DNA of 64,000 nucleotides from positions 101,011 to 165,010 of the forward strand of contig NZ_BDAM01000012.1 of assembly GCF_001895045.1 (NCBI RefSeq), given 5' to 3'. The stretch's first letter is position 1. The number at the start of each line of letters is the position of its first letter. This stretch comes from Rhodococcus coprophilus NBRC 100603. GTDB taxonomy: Bacteria; Actinomycetota; Actinomycetes; Mycobacteriales; Mycobacteriaceae. The notes beneath the pieces are model-generated. The model ran no database searches. It had not been told where the DNA came from and saw nothing but the letters and a program-made list of their open reading frames with translations. The position numbers were made by a program, and so were the translations under genes. Shown piece by piece: positions 26,646 through 37,030 of the stretch.

Positions 26646-27473
26646 TCATACGGTTCGGCGGGTCCGGCGGATTCCGACGACGAGGCCCACCACGCAGGTC
26701 AGCACTGCCGCGAGGACACCGCGTGCGACAGCCGGATCGGCGACCGCACCTCCGAGCAGTGCCCGTTCGGCGTCGACGATGTAGGTCAGCGGGTTGAGCA
26801 GCGCGACCGTCCGCATCCATGCGGGTCCCGTATCGAGCGGCAACATCATTCCCGACAGGATCAGGAGCGGGAACAACAGAGTCTGCTGCACGGTCCAGAA
26901 CATCCACTCGCGGTTCTGGGCGGCGAGGGCGAGCGCGCAGGACAATGCGCCCACCCCAATTCCGAACACACCGAGCAGCGCCAGTCCCGCGAGTACGTGG
27001 AACGGGTACAACTCGAAGCCGAACGGCACACAGACGAGCACGATGAGCAGGCCTTGAATCACGAGCGGCGCGAACTCTTTCAGCGCTCGTCCCACGAGCA
27101 GTGAAGACCGGCACAGTGGGGTCGCGAGGACACGTTCGTAGGAGCCCGTCATCAATTCGTACAACAGGTTCGAACCCGTCATCGAGGTGCCGAACAGCGC
27201 GATCATGACGATGACGCCGGGCACGAACCACTGCAACGTCTCGGCGGTGGACCCGACGCCGAGTGCGCCCGTGAGGAGCGGGCCGAAGAGCGCGAGGAAC
27301 ACGAGGGGTTGCAGCAGCGAGAAAACAAGGCTGAACGGGTCGCGGAGCAGAAGCAGGATCTCGCGGATGAACACAGCCGCGGTGTCGGCGGTGAATTTTG
27401 CGGCCCCGGCCCGTGGTGCCGGCGCGTCGGCGGGGTGGGAACGAACCGGTGAGACGTCGGTCTGCATGTTCAC
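26646..27473 (-). CDS. ABC-2 type permease
   Basis: 275 residues with six membrane segments and the ABC-2 pattern (long first loop, GSYERVLATPL, PLTYIVDAERALL near the end). It is the membrane partner of the ATPase gene that overlaps it by GTGA. Such DrrB-like exporters move drugs or lipids outward. The GTG at 27473 is the coupled start; an ATG lies two codons further. Confidence 0.9.
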   Translation of the reverse strand: MNMQTDVSPVRSHPADAPAPRAGAAKFTADTAAVFIREILLLLRDPFSLVFSLLQPLVFLALFGPLLTGALGVGSTAETLQWFVPGVIVMIALFGTSMTGSNLLYELMTGSYERVLATPLCRSSLLVGRALKEFAPLVIQGLLIVLVCVPFGFELYPFHVLAGLALLGVFGIGVGALSCALALAAQNREWMFWTVQQTLLFPLLILSGMMLPLDTGPAWMRTVALLNPLTYIVDAERALLGGAVADPAVARGVLAAVLTCVVGLVVGIRRTRRTV

Positions 27474-28453
27474 GACGCGATCTCCTCTCGCAGCCGTCGA
27501 CCGGTCAGATTGAGAAAGACGTCGTCGAGGCTCGCCTGCGTGAGCGAAGCGGACAACACCGTCAGGTCGGCAAGGCGCAACGCCTCGAGCGCAGCGGGAA
27601 GACGCTCGGCGCCGTGAGTTGTGGCAATGACGACGGTGACTACATCGCCCGAGGCCTCGGTGTCCACGGCTCCGATGCCGGGCGGGAGAGCCCGGCGGAC
27701 GAGCCCGGCCGACTCGGTGGCGTCGAGTCCGGCGGGCGAGGCGACGCGTGCGGTGATGACGTCGTCGGCGTACTCGCGTTCGAGATCGCCCGGTGACGCG
27801 TCGGCGACGATCCGGCCGTGGTCGATCACCACCACTCGTTCTGCCATCTTGTCCGCTTCGTCGAGGTAGTGCGTCGTGAGCACGATCGTCATGCCGGTGC
27901 GCCGCCGGAGTTCCTGGATGTGCTCCCACAGATTGGCTCGACTGTGCGGGTCCAATCCCGTGGTGGGCTCGTCGAGAAAGAGCAGCGGAGGCTCGTGCAT
28001 GAGACCTAGGGCCACATCCAGCCGGCGCTTCTGCCCGCCGGAAAGCGACTGGATGCCTCGCTTCTCGAGCCCTCCGAGTTCGAGGGCCTCGATGAGTTCC
28101 GCGGCACGACTGCGGTATCGGCGTGCGGGCAGGCCGTAGAACCGGCCTTGGTTGTACAGCTCGTCGCGAACCTTGTAGGAGTAGCCTCCGCCGTTGCCCT
28201 GGCCGATGTAGCCGATGTGTGCGCGGACCTTGTCCGGATCGCGGACGACGTCGAACCCGGCGACCGTCGCCGTGCCCGATGTCGGCGCCAGGAGGCTGGT
28301 CAGCATGCGCATCGTGGTGGATTTCCCGGCCCCGTTGGGGCCGAGGAAGGCGACGAGTTCGCCTTCGACAACGTCGATATCGACGTTGTCCACCGCGTGA
28401 ATCGCTTCCTTCTTACGATGGAATGTCTTGGTCAGACCGCGTGCTCGGATCAT
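27470..28453 (-). CDS. ABC transporter ATP-binding protein (DrrA-like)
   Basis: 327 residues. Walker A GPNGAGKSTT, Q-loop region, signature LSGGQKRRLD, Walker B LLFLDEPTTG and the switch histidine (LTTHYLDEAD) are all visible. The C-terminal extension is that of DrrA-type export ATPases. The divergent TetR gene 64 bp away, with duplicated 10-mers between, probably controls the pair. Confidence 0.93.
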   Translation of the reverse strand: MIRARGLTKTFHRKKEAIHAVDNVDIDVVEGELVAFLGPNGAGKSTTMRMLTSLLAPTSGTATVAGFDVVRDPDKVRAHIGYIGQGNGGGYSYKVRDELYNQGRFYGLPARRYRSRAAELIEALELGGLEKRGIQSLSGGQKRRLDVALGLMHEPPLLFLDEPTTGLDPHSRANLWEHIQELRRRTGMTIVLTTHYLDEADKMAERVVVIDHGRIVADASPGDLEREYADDVITARVASPAGLDATESAGLVRRALPPGIGAVDTEASGDVVTVVIATTHGAERLPAALEALRLADLTVLSASLTQASLDDVFLNLTGRRLREEIAS

Positions 28454-28468
28454 CCGATTCTCTATTCG

Positions 28469-28513
28469 TACGTTGTACTGGAATAGGCGGGACCAGATTA
28501 TCATACGATGTAC
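28469..28513. promoter_or_regulatory. Two direct TACG(T/A)TGTAC sites between TetR and exporter genes
   Basis: TACGTTGTAC (28469-28478) and TACGATGTAC (28504-28513) differ by one base and are spaced 35 bp apart in the divergent promoter region. They are good candidates for TetR binding sites. Confidence 0.5.
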
Positions 28514-28517
28514 GTAA

Positions 28518-29324
28518 ATGAACCCCGAGAAAGGACCGTCTTTGCCGGCCGAGCCCGAGAACGCAGAAGAAAGGGAAGCGGACCGCACCGCCGAGGTGAC
28601 CCGCCGTCTCGCACTGCTGTGGGCCCCCACCGAACCGAAGACCCGGGGACGCAAAGCGAGCCTCACGCGCGCCGCCGTGGTCGAGGCCGCGATCGCTGTC
28701 GCGGACGAGGGCGGCCTGGACGCACTGTCGATGCGCCGGGTCGCCTCCGCGCTCGGGTTGGGTGCGATGTCGCTCTACACGTACGTTCCGGGCCGGACCG
28801 AACTGATCGACCTCATGATCGACGTCGCCTATTCCGAACTCGACCTGCCGGTGCCCTGCACCCCCTGGCGTCCCGCGCTCGCCAAGTACGCGCGCGAGCA
28901 CTGGAACCTCTATCTCCGGCATCCCTGGATCCTGCAGACGAACATGTGGCGGGCACCGCTGGCTCCGCACGTCCTCGACGCGCAGGAAGCCGCCCTCCGC
29001 ATACTCGTCGACGAGGGCCCCACCGAGCGGCAGGTGGTCGAAATCATCAGCGTGATCGACAATTTCGTGCAGGGTCTCGCACGAGGTGCTATCGCGGAGA
29101 ACCGGGACAGAGAGAACACGGGCCTCGACCGCGACGCCTACTGGATGTCGATGAACAGTTTCTGGGAGGACTGGTTCGACGTCGAGCGTTACCCGACGAT
29201 GACCCGGGTGTGGCAAGCCGGGGGCTTCGACGAGCCGGACGGACCTTTCGAACCGAGCTTCGAAAGGCTCCTCGACTCGGTCGAACTCACCATCGCGAAA
29301 AGCCGGGAGTCGCGCACCTCGTGA
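28518..29324 (+). CDS. TetR/AcrR-family regulator
   Basis: 268 residues. The HTH begins near residue 50 (LTRAAVVEAAIAVADEGGLDALSMRRVASALGLGAMSLYTYVP). The C-terminal domain is of the TetR_C (tetracycline-repressor-like) type. A charged 45-residue leader precedes the HTH, longer than usual. It is divergent from the ABC exporter and is its likely repressor. Confidence 0.9.
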   Translation: MNPEKGPSLPAEPENAEEREADRTAEVTRRLALLWAPTEPKTRGRKASLTRAAVVEAAIAVADEGGLDALSMRRVASALGLGAMSLYTYVPGRTELIDLMIDVAYSELDLPVPCTPWRPALAKYAREHWNLYLRHPWILQTNMWRAPLAPHVLDAQEAALRILVDEGPTERQVVEIISVIDNFVQGLARGAIAENRDRENTGLDRDAYWMSMNSFWEDWFDVERYPTMTRVWQAGGFDEPDGPFEPSFERLLDSVELTIAKSRESRTS

Positions 29325-29354
29325 CCAACCACGCGACAACCGGATTCGCAGACC

Positions 29355-30458
29355 TCACTCGCAGGCGACGCCGTCCAGGTCGCGGTCCATCTCGGTCCGG
29401 TAGCCCGGCTCACCGGCATAGAGCGGTGCCGCTCCTGCAGCCCGGGCAGCCGTGCAGTTCTTGTAGTACGCACTCGCCGGTGCCGGCGCGGGTGCGGGCG
29501 CGGGTGCCGGTGCCGGCGCGGGCGCGGGCGCAAGAGGCTGGGGCTGGGGCTGGGGCTGGGGAGCGACCGTCGTCGGTATCGGCGTCGCGGTACCGGTACC
29601 GCCCGCGGACGGCGCGAGATCTGCTGCCGTGCCGCCACATTCGGTGAGGATTCTTACCATCGCATCGCGCTCGGCCTGCGTCACCCACAACCCGTACTCG
29701 GCCTTGACCTGGACCTGGCGCGCGACGTACGTGCAGCGGTAGGGGCGATGCGGCGGCAACCAGGTCGCAGCGTCGCCGTCGCTCTTACGCTGGTTGGTGG
29801 GGCCGTCGACCGCCTGAAGGTTCCGTGGATCGTTCGCGAAGTTCGCGCGAGTCTCCGGATCGAGTTGCTGCGCGCCCTTCTGCCACGCATCCGACAGCGC
29901 CACAACGTGGTCGATCTGCACCGCGGTGGAGGTGTCCTGGCCGCGAACGAACGCGATGGTGGTGCCGGTGTAGGCGTCGTGCAGCGTGCCCGAGGCGACG
30001 ACGCAGTCACGGGTGCCCGGCTTGTAGACGATGTCGACGAGGTCACGCCGCAGGATGTCGTTGCGGGTGTCGCAACCGTTGTGCCCGAACTCGACCGAGA
30101 CGTCGTCGCTCCATGCCTGACCGAACAGGGTGCGGTCGTAACCGGTCTTCGGCGCACGGCCCTTGATCGGCACGGTGGTCAGCCGCGACAGCGCCGCCGA
30201 CATCGACGAGACGTCCCCGGAAACCGGCGGGGCGTCCGCGGAGGCCGGCGGAACGTCCCCCGCCGCCACCTGTCGCGCGGACGTGGACGCGGCTGCAGCG
30301 GAAGTGGTGCTCGACGCCGCTACGGAGGTTTCGGTGGTCGCGGCGGCAGGGACGGCCGACGCGGTGTCGTCGTCCGCGGCACCGCACCCCGCCAGAACGA
30401 ACGCGGCGGCCGCCGTCGCGGCGAGCACACGGACGCGGAACGTTCGGCGTAAAGCCAT
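29355..30458 (-). CDS. Secreted lipoprotein with HNH (DUF1524) and Excalibur domains
   Basis: 367 residues. A lipobox signal (VLAGCG) ends near residue 24, then a Ser/Thr/Ala-rich linker. The nuclease-type domain has the HNH-like DHVVALSDAWQKGAQQL, then NDPRNLQAVDGPTNQRKSDGDAATW. A Gln-Pro and Ala-Pro repeat (about residues 305-335) leads to a C-terminal Excalibur calcium-binding motif (DRDLDGVACE). Such proteins are thought to be exported nucleases. The ATG at 30458 has AGGAG upstream. Confidence 0.85.
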   Translation of the reverse strand: MALRRTFRVRVLAATAAAAFVLAGCGAADDDTASAVPAAATTETSVAASSTTSAAAASTSARQVAAGDVPPASADAPPVSGDVSSMSAALSRLTTVPIKGRAPKTGYDRTLFGQAWSDDVSVEFGHNGCDTRNDILRRDLVDIVYKPGTRDCVVASGTLHDAYTGTTIAFVRGQDTSTAVQIDHVVALSDAWQKGAQQLDPETRANFANDPRNLQAVDGPTNQRKSDGDAATWLPPHRPYRCTYVARQVQVKAEYGLWVTQAERDAMVRILTECGGTAADLAPSAGGTGTATPIPTTVAPQPQPQPQPLAPAPAPAPAPAPAPAPAPASAYYKNCTAARAAGAAPLYAGEPGYRTEMDRDLDGVACE

Positions 30459-30567
30459 GGAGGGACTCCTGAGATACATGAGGCGGGTGTCGCCTGCTCA
30501 TCGCCCGTCACACGGTGAGCCGTTACATCCGCGTATCCGCATCGGCTTCCGTCCCTACTATTGCCCC

Positions 30568-31233
30568 GTGCCCGAAAACAACAAGGAGTTGCAGGCGCTG
30601 ACGGTGGCACTGTCGGCACTCGCGGGATTCGTCGACGCTCTTGGGTTCATCACCCTCGGCGGAGTGTTCGTGTCGTTCATGAGCGGCAACTCCACACGGT
30701 TCGCCGTCGAAGCAGCCGACGCCTCATGGCGCACCGCTGCTCTGATCGGGGGCATTGTTGTCCTTTTCGTGATCGGGGTGATTCTGGGTGGCGTTATCGC
30801 GGAACTCACCGACCGCGACCGCAAAACGCGGAAAACTGCGGTTCTCGTCGCCGTCGCGGTGCTGCTCGCCATCGGTTCGCTGAGCGCGATACCCGGGTGG
30901 ATCCCGGTGTCCGTGACGGCGATGACGCTGGCGATGGGTGTCGAAAATTCCGTGTTCCGGCGCAAGGGCGAGGCAACCGTCGCCCTCACCTACATGACCG
31001 GTGCGCTCGTGAAGATCGGGCAAGAGGTAGCGTCCGCATTCTTCGGCGGCCCACGCTGGGGCTGGCTGCCCTACCTCGGCCGATGGGGAGGTTTGGTGGC
31101 GGGAGGATTACTCGGAGCCTTGGCACACCACCTGTTCGGCCTGCACGCCCTCTGGATCGCGACCGCGGTCGCGGCCGCGCTCGCCGTCGCGGTGCGGTTC
31201 CTTCGCTCGCCGGAAGTACAGAAGACGGCGTGA
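30568..31233 (+). CDS. YoaK/DUF1275 membrane protein
   Basis: 221 residues with six membrane segments. The family features [22 protein letters not shown] near the N-terminus and [10 protein letters not shown] are clear. I start at the GTG at 30568; the frame is open far upstream only as a shadow of the lipoprotein gene. The function of the family is unknown. Confidence 0.85.
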   Translation: MPENNKELQALTVALSALAGFVDALGFITLGGVFVSFMSGNSTRFAVEAADASWRTAALIGGIVVLFVIGVILGGVIAELTDRDRKTRKTAVLVAVAVLLAIGSLSAIPGWIPVSVTAMTLAMGVENSVFRRKGEATVALTYMTGALVKIGQEVASAFFGGPRWGWLPYLGRWGGLVAGGLLGALAHHLFGLHALWIATAVAAALAVAVRFLRSPEVQKTA

Positions 31234-31307
31234 CAGCGAGATTCGGATCGGTGCGGACCGTTATCCCCGTACGCTCGTACGGTGGCCCGCTCCGCTACGG
31301 TGCATCC

Positions 31308-31892
31308 ATGCGCGCCCGCCCCTACGCCACCACCAGCCCCACCAGGCTCGCCGCGGCACTGCTCGAAGTTGCCGCCCGCAGTGGACTCGAGGCAGCAAGC
31401 GTGCGCGAAGTCGCGAACGAGGCAGGCGTATCGATCGGCGCGGTGCAGCACCACTTTCCGACGAAGGACGAGATGCTCGCCTACTCGTTCCGCGCCCTCT
31501 CCGACCGGGTACTCACCCGCCTCGCGAACGTCGATCCCGACATCGACCCGGCGCGGACACTGTTCGCCGCGCTCAGTCAATTGCTGCCGCTCGACGACCA
31601 ACGCGGCAGCGAGGTTCACGTGATGGCCGCGTTCGCCGTCCGTGCAGTCACTTCCCCGTCGCTGAGCGTGATCCGCAGCTCGACGCTGTTCACCGTTCGC
31701 ACCGGCATCGCAACCGTATTGATCAGACTGGGCGCCCCGGATCCGGAGACGCGCGCAACGCTGCTCCTCGCCGCGGTGCACGGACTCGCACTCGATGCCG
31801 CCTCGAGCCCGGATCTCTACCCGCGCGAATACCTGACGCACGCCTTGCACACGCAGATCCAGCTCGCCCTGCACGGCGCGGACGCACACTGA
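31308..31892 (+). CDS. TetR-family regulator
   Basis: 194 residues with the N-terminal HTH ([39 protein letters not shown]). It starts at the ATG at 31308. It is followed 24 bp later by gluQRS on the same strand, but a regulatory link to queuosine genes is not evident. Confidence 0.87.
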   Translation: MRARPYATTSPTRLAAALLEVAARSGLEAASVREVANEAGVSIGAVQHHFPTKDEMLAYSFRALSDRVLTRLANVDPDIDPARTLFAALSQLLPLDDQRGSEVHVMAAFAVRAVTSPSLSVIRSSTLFTVRTGIATVLIRLGAPDPETRATLLLAAVHGLALDAASSPDLYPREYLTHALHTQIQLALHGADAH

Positions 31893-31915
31893 GCCCGGCT
31901 CGGAGAAGTACACCG

Positions 31916-32851
31916 ATGCCACATTCCGGAGATCGACCGGACGCCACGACAGGCGCCGGCCGGTTCGCCCCCAGCCCGTCGGGCGACCTGCACCTCGGCA
32001 ATCTGCGCACCGCCGTACTGGCGTGGTTGTTCGCGCGCTCCACGGGCCGGCGGTTCCTGTTGCGAGTCGAGGATCTCGACCGGGTGCGGCCCGGTGCCGA
32101 ACAACGACAACTCGCGGATCTCGCGGCCCTCGGGCTCGACTGGGACGAGCAGGTCGTGCACCAATCGCGTCGAATCCGTCTGTACGAGAATGCAATCGAC
32201 CGTCTCACCCGCGCCGGACTCACATACGAGTGTTTCTGCACCCGACGAGAGATCCAGCAGGCCACGTCCGCTCCGCATGCTCCCGCGGGAGCGTATCCCG
32301 GCACCTGCCGCGACCTCACCCCCGAGCAACGGGATGCGAAACGATCGGCGGATCGTGCCCCCGCGATCCGGTTGCGCTCGACTACGCAGTGGTTCACCGT
32401 CCACGACGTCCTGCACGGCGACTTCACCGGTGTCGTCGACGACTTCGTGCTCCGCCGCAACGACGGAACACCCGCCTACAACCTTGCTGTCGTGGTGGAC
32501 GACGCGGCCCAGGGGATCGACCAGGTGGTGCGCGGCGACGATCTGCTCACCTCCGCTCCGCGGCAGGCATACCTGGCGACCGTGCTCGGACTCGAGGTTC
32601 CGCACTACGCTCACGTGCCGCTCGCACTGAACCAGGAGGGAAAACGGCTCGCCAAACGGGACGGGGCGGTGACGCTCGCCGACCAGGAGGCGCAAGGGCA
32701 TTCCGCCGCCGACGTCCTGGGAACCATCGCGGTGTCGTTGCGCCTCGCCGATCCCGGTGAACCCGTGACGCTGCCGTTGCTGCTCGACCGCTGGGACCCT
32801 GCGCGAATGCCGCGCGAACCGTGGGTCTTCCATCCCGATCGGGATGCGTGA
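31916..32851 (+). CDS. gluQRS: Glutamyl-Q tRNA(Asp) synthetase
   Basis: 311 residues, a truncated class I glutamyl-tRNA synthetase lacking the anticodon-binding domain. The HIGH-like site is HLGNLR in [15 protein letters not shown], and the KMSKS-like site is [10 protein letters not shown] zinc site is suggested by CFCTRREI and the later Tyr/Cys (YPGTCRD). It attaches glutamate to queuosine in tRNA-Asp. tgt and a queuosine-precursor transporter lie a few kb away, which fits a salvage pathway. Confidence 0.93.
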   Translation: MPHSGDRPDATTGAGRFAPSPSGDLHLGNLRTAVLAWLFARSTGRRFLLRVEDLDRVRPGAEQRQLADLAALGLDWDEQVVHQSRRIRLYENAIDRLTRAGLTYECFCTRREIQQATSAPHAPAGAYPGTCRDLTPEQRDAKRSADRAPAIRLRSTTQWFTVHDVLHGDFTGVVDDFVLRRNDGTPAYNLAVVVDDAAQGIDQVVRGDDLLTSAPRQAYLATVLGLEVPHYAHVPLALNQEGKRLAKRDGAVTLADQEAQGHSAADVLGTIAVSLRLADPGEPVTLPLLLDRWDPARMPREPWVFHPDRDA

Positions 32852-32949
32852 GGACGAGTGGGACGACAACCGAAGTGGTGCTTTTCGGCTGCCGGGCACG
32901 TACTCTGCGGTGGAGCAGACGTTCACCGATTCCTGCGGAGAGGGCACCG

Positions 32950-33879
32950 ATGAGTACCGGTGGTTACGACCCGAACAAGGACCCGCAGAATCCGGGCGGC
33001 GATCCCTATCCGTCGCAGGGTGGGGACTACCCGCCTCCGGGCGGATATCCTCCGCCTCCTGCCGGCGGCAACTATCCCCCGCCGGGCAACTACCCGCCCC
33101 CACCCGGCAACTACCCACCTCCCGGTGGGAGTTACCCGCCACCGGGGGGCTATCCACCCCCGCCTGGCGGTAACTACCCACCCCCACCCGGCGGATACGG
33201 GCCCGGGGGTTCCGGTGGTGGTTTCGGACCGACGCAGTTGAGTGTCGGCGACGCGATCTCGTTCGGGTGGCGCAAGTTCAGCGCGAATCCTGGCGTCTGG
33301 ATCGTGATGGTCGTCATCGCCTTCCTCATCCAGGCCCTGATCAACGGAATCTTCAACGGCTTCGACTTCACGGTTCAGGAGAACGACGGCTTCACCAGCG
33401 CGTTCTCCGCCGCCGGTCTGATCGGATCAGTGGTCAGCGCGATCGTCGGGTATCTCATCGAGGCCGCATTCGTGCGCGGAGCGCTCAGTGAGGTCGACGG
33501 CCGAAAGCCCGCGTTCGGGACATTCGTTCAGATAGCTCCCGCCGGTGCGGTCATTCTGACCGGCCTGCTCGTCGGCCTCGGCACATCGGTGGGTCTCGTG
33601 TTGTGCATCGTGCCCGGTCTGGTGTTCGCGTTCCTGGCGTGGTGGGCGATGCCCTTCGTCATCGACCGGAACCAGGATGCGATCACGGCTATCAAGTCGA
33701 GTTATCACGCGATCAGGTCGAACGCGGGCACCCTGTTCCTCCTCGCGCTCGCACTCGTCGGTCTCAACATCCTCGGCGCGCTGCTCTGCGGCCTCGGTCT
33801 GCTCGTGAGTATTCCGGTCACGATCATCGCCTCGACCTATGCCTACCGGATCACCACAGGGGGTCCGGTCGTCGCCTGA
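32950..33879 (+). CDS. Membrane protein with Pro/Gly/Tyr-rich N-terminus
   Basis: 309 residues. The first 95 are YPPPGG-type repeats without hydrophobic segments. The rest has about six membrane helices and looks like DUF4013/YckC-like small membrane proteins. The ATG has GGAGAGGGC upstream. The repeat tail should lie in the cytoplasm, where it could bind partner proteins. Function unknown; the next gene has the same design. Confidence 0.7.
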   Translation: MSTGGYDPNKDPQNPGGDPYPSQGGDYPPPGGYPPPPAGGNYPPPGNYPPPPGNYPPPGGSYPPPGGYPPPPGGNYPPPPGGYGPGGSGGGFGPTQLSVGDAISFGWRKFSANPGVWIVMVVIAFLIQALINGIFNGFDFTVQENDGFTSAFSAAGLIGSVVSAIVGYLIEAAFVRGALSEVDGRKPAFGTFVQIAPAGAVILTGLLVGLGTSVGLVLCIVPGLVFAFLAWWAMPFVIDRNQDAITAIKSSYHAIRSNAGTLFLLALALVGLNILGALLCGLGLLVSIPVTIIASTYAYRITTGGPVVA

Positions 33880-33984
33880 ATCCCGTCTTCCAGCTGTCCG
33901 TTACACATCGCTACAAATCGCTGTCGATGCGCCGCGGTTACGTTGTACCGTGGCGCGTTGCCATGCCGATCGACAAGGAGTCAG

Positions 33985-34851
33985 ATGACAACCGGTGGAT
34001 ACCCACCCCCTTCGCAGGACCCGAACAAGCCCGGCTACCAGGGCGCTCCGTCGCACGGTGATCAGCCGTACGGCGGCCAGCCCGCCGATTACACCCAGCA
34101 GGTCCCGAACCCGATGCAGTCCGGGTACAACCCCAACGACCCGTCCCAGGGCGGGCAGTACGGTGCACCTCAGAACGGAGCACCCCAGTACGGATCACCC
34201 CAGTACGGATCACTCCAGCACGGCGCGGGGGCCACTCAGTACGGAGCACCCCAGTACGGCGCACCCCCGCAGGGTGGACCCCAATTCGGTGCACCCCAGT
34301 ACGGTGCTCCCCAGTACGGCGCACCCCAGAACGAGCAGTACGGCGCGACGCAGTACGGAGCCATGCCCGGATTCCCGCCCGCGCCCGGAGCCGGTTTCGG
34401 CCCCACCCAGCCGGGCGAACTGCTGCCCCGACTCGGTGCCCGCATCCTCGACGCGCTGATCGTCGGCATCCCTATGGCGATTCTCACCAGCGTGGTCGTC
34501 TTCGGTAGCGACAGCGGGTTCATGGCCTTCGTGATGTCGGTGCTCTCGGGCGTCGCGGCGTTCGCATATTGGACGCACTTCGAATCGACCAAGGGCGCGA
34601 CCATCGGCAAGAAATTGCTGGGTCTGTCGGTCGTCGGACCGGACGGCGGACTCCCCACCCGCGAGCAGGCCGCCAAGCGCAACGCCTTTGTGGCGCTGCA
34701 GATCTTCAGCGGCATCCCCTTCCTCGGCTGGCTGGTCAGCCTCGCTTCCCTCGCTGCATGGATCGGCGTCGCCGTGACCATCGAGCAGGACAACGGCAAG
34801 CAGGGGTTCCACGACAAGTTCGCCGGAGGCACCCGGGTCGTCAAGTCCTGA
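33985..34851 (+). CDS. RDD-family membrane protein with QYGAPQ repeats
   Basis: 288 residues. The N-terminal 140 are Gln/Tyr/Gly/Ala/Pro-rich, with at least eight QYGAPQ-like units. The RDD domain follows (LPRLGARILDALIVG, with R..DD-like LDALI), with three or four membrane segments and GATIGKKLLGLSVV. AAGGAG precedes the ATG. RDD proteins are of uncertain function, often linked to transport. The pairing with the previous gene suggests a shared role at the membrane. Confidence 0.75.
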   Translation: MTTGGYPPPSQDPNKPGYQGAPSHGDQPYGGQPADYTQQVPNPMQSGYNPNDPSQGGQYGAPQNGAPQYGSPQYGSLQHGAGATQYGAPQYGAPPQGGPQFGAPQYGAPQYGAPQNEQYGATQYGAMPGFPPAPGAGFGPTQPGELLPRLGARILDALIVGIPMAILTSVVVFGSDSGFMAFVMSVLSGVAAFAYWTHFESTKGATIGKKLLGLSVVGPDGGLPTREQAAKRNAFVALQIFSGIPFLGWLVSLASLAAWIGVAVTIEQDNGKQGFHDKFAGGTRVVKS

Positions 34852-34946
34852 CCCCGCACTTCCGCAGCGGGCCGCGTCCTCCCGGACGGGGCCCGCTGTC
34901 GTCGCGCGACTTCGCGATCATCGTCGCGTGATGCTTGGATGGCCGG

Positions 34947-37030
<2,084 letters not shown>

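Noticed and set aside
29470..29570. Short tandem repeats that might be a CRISPR array
   Set aside because: They are codon repeats for Ala-Pro and Gln-Pro within the lipoprotein gene, with no spacers.
33020..33200. Repeats upstream of a membrane gene as a mobile element
   Set aside because: They stay in frame and encode the YPPPGG tail of the protein.
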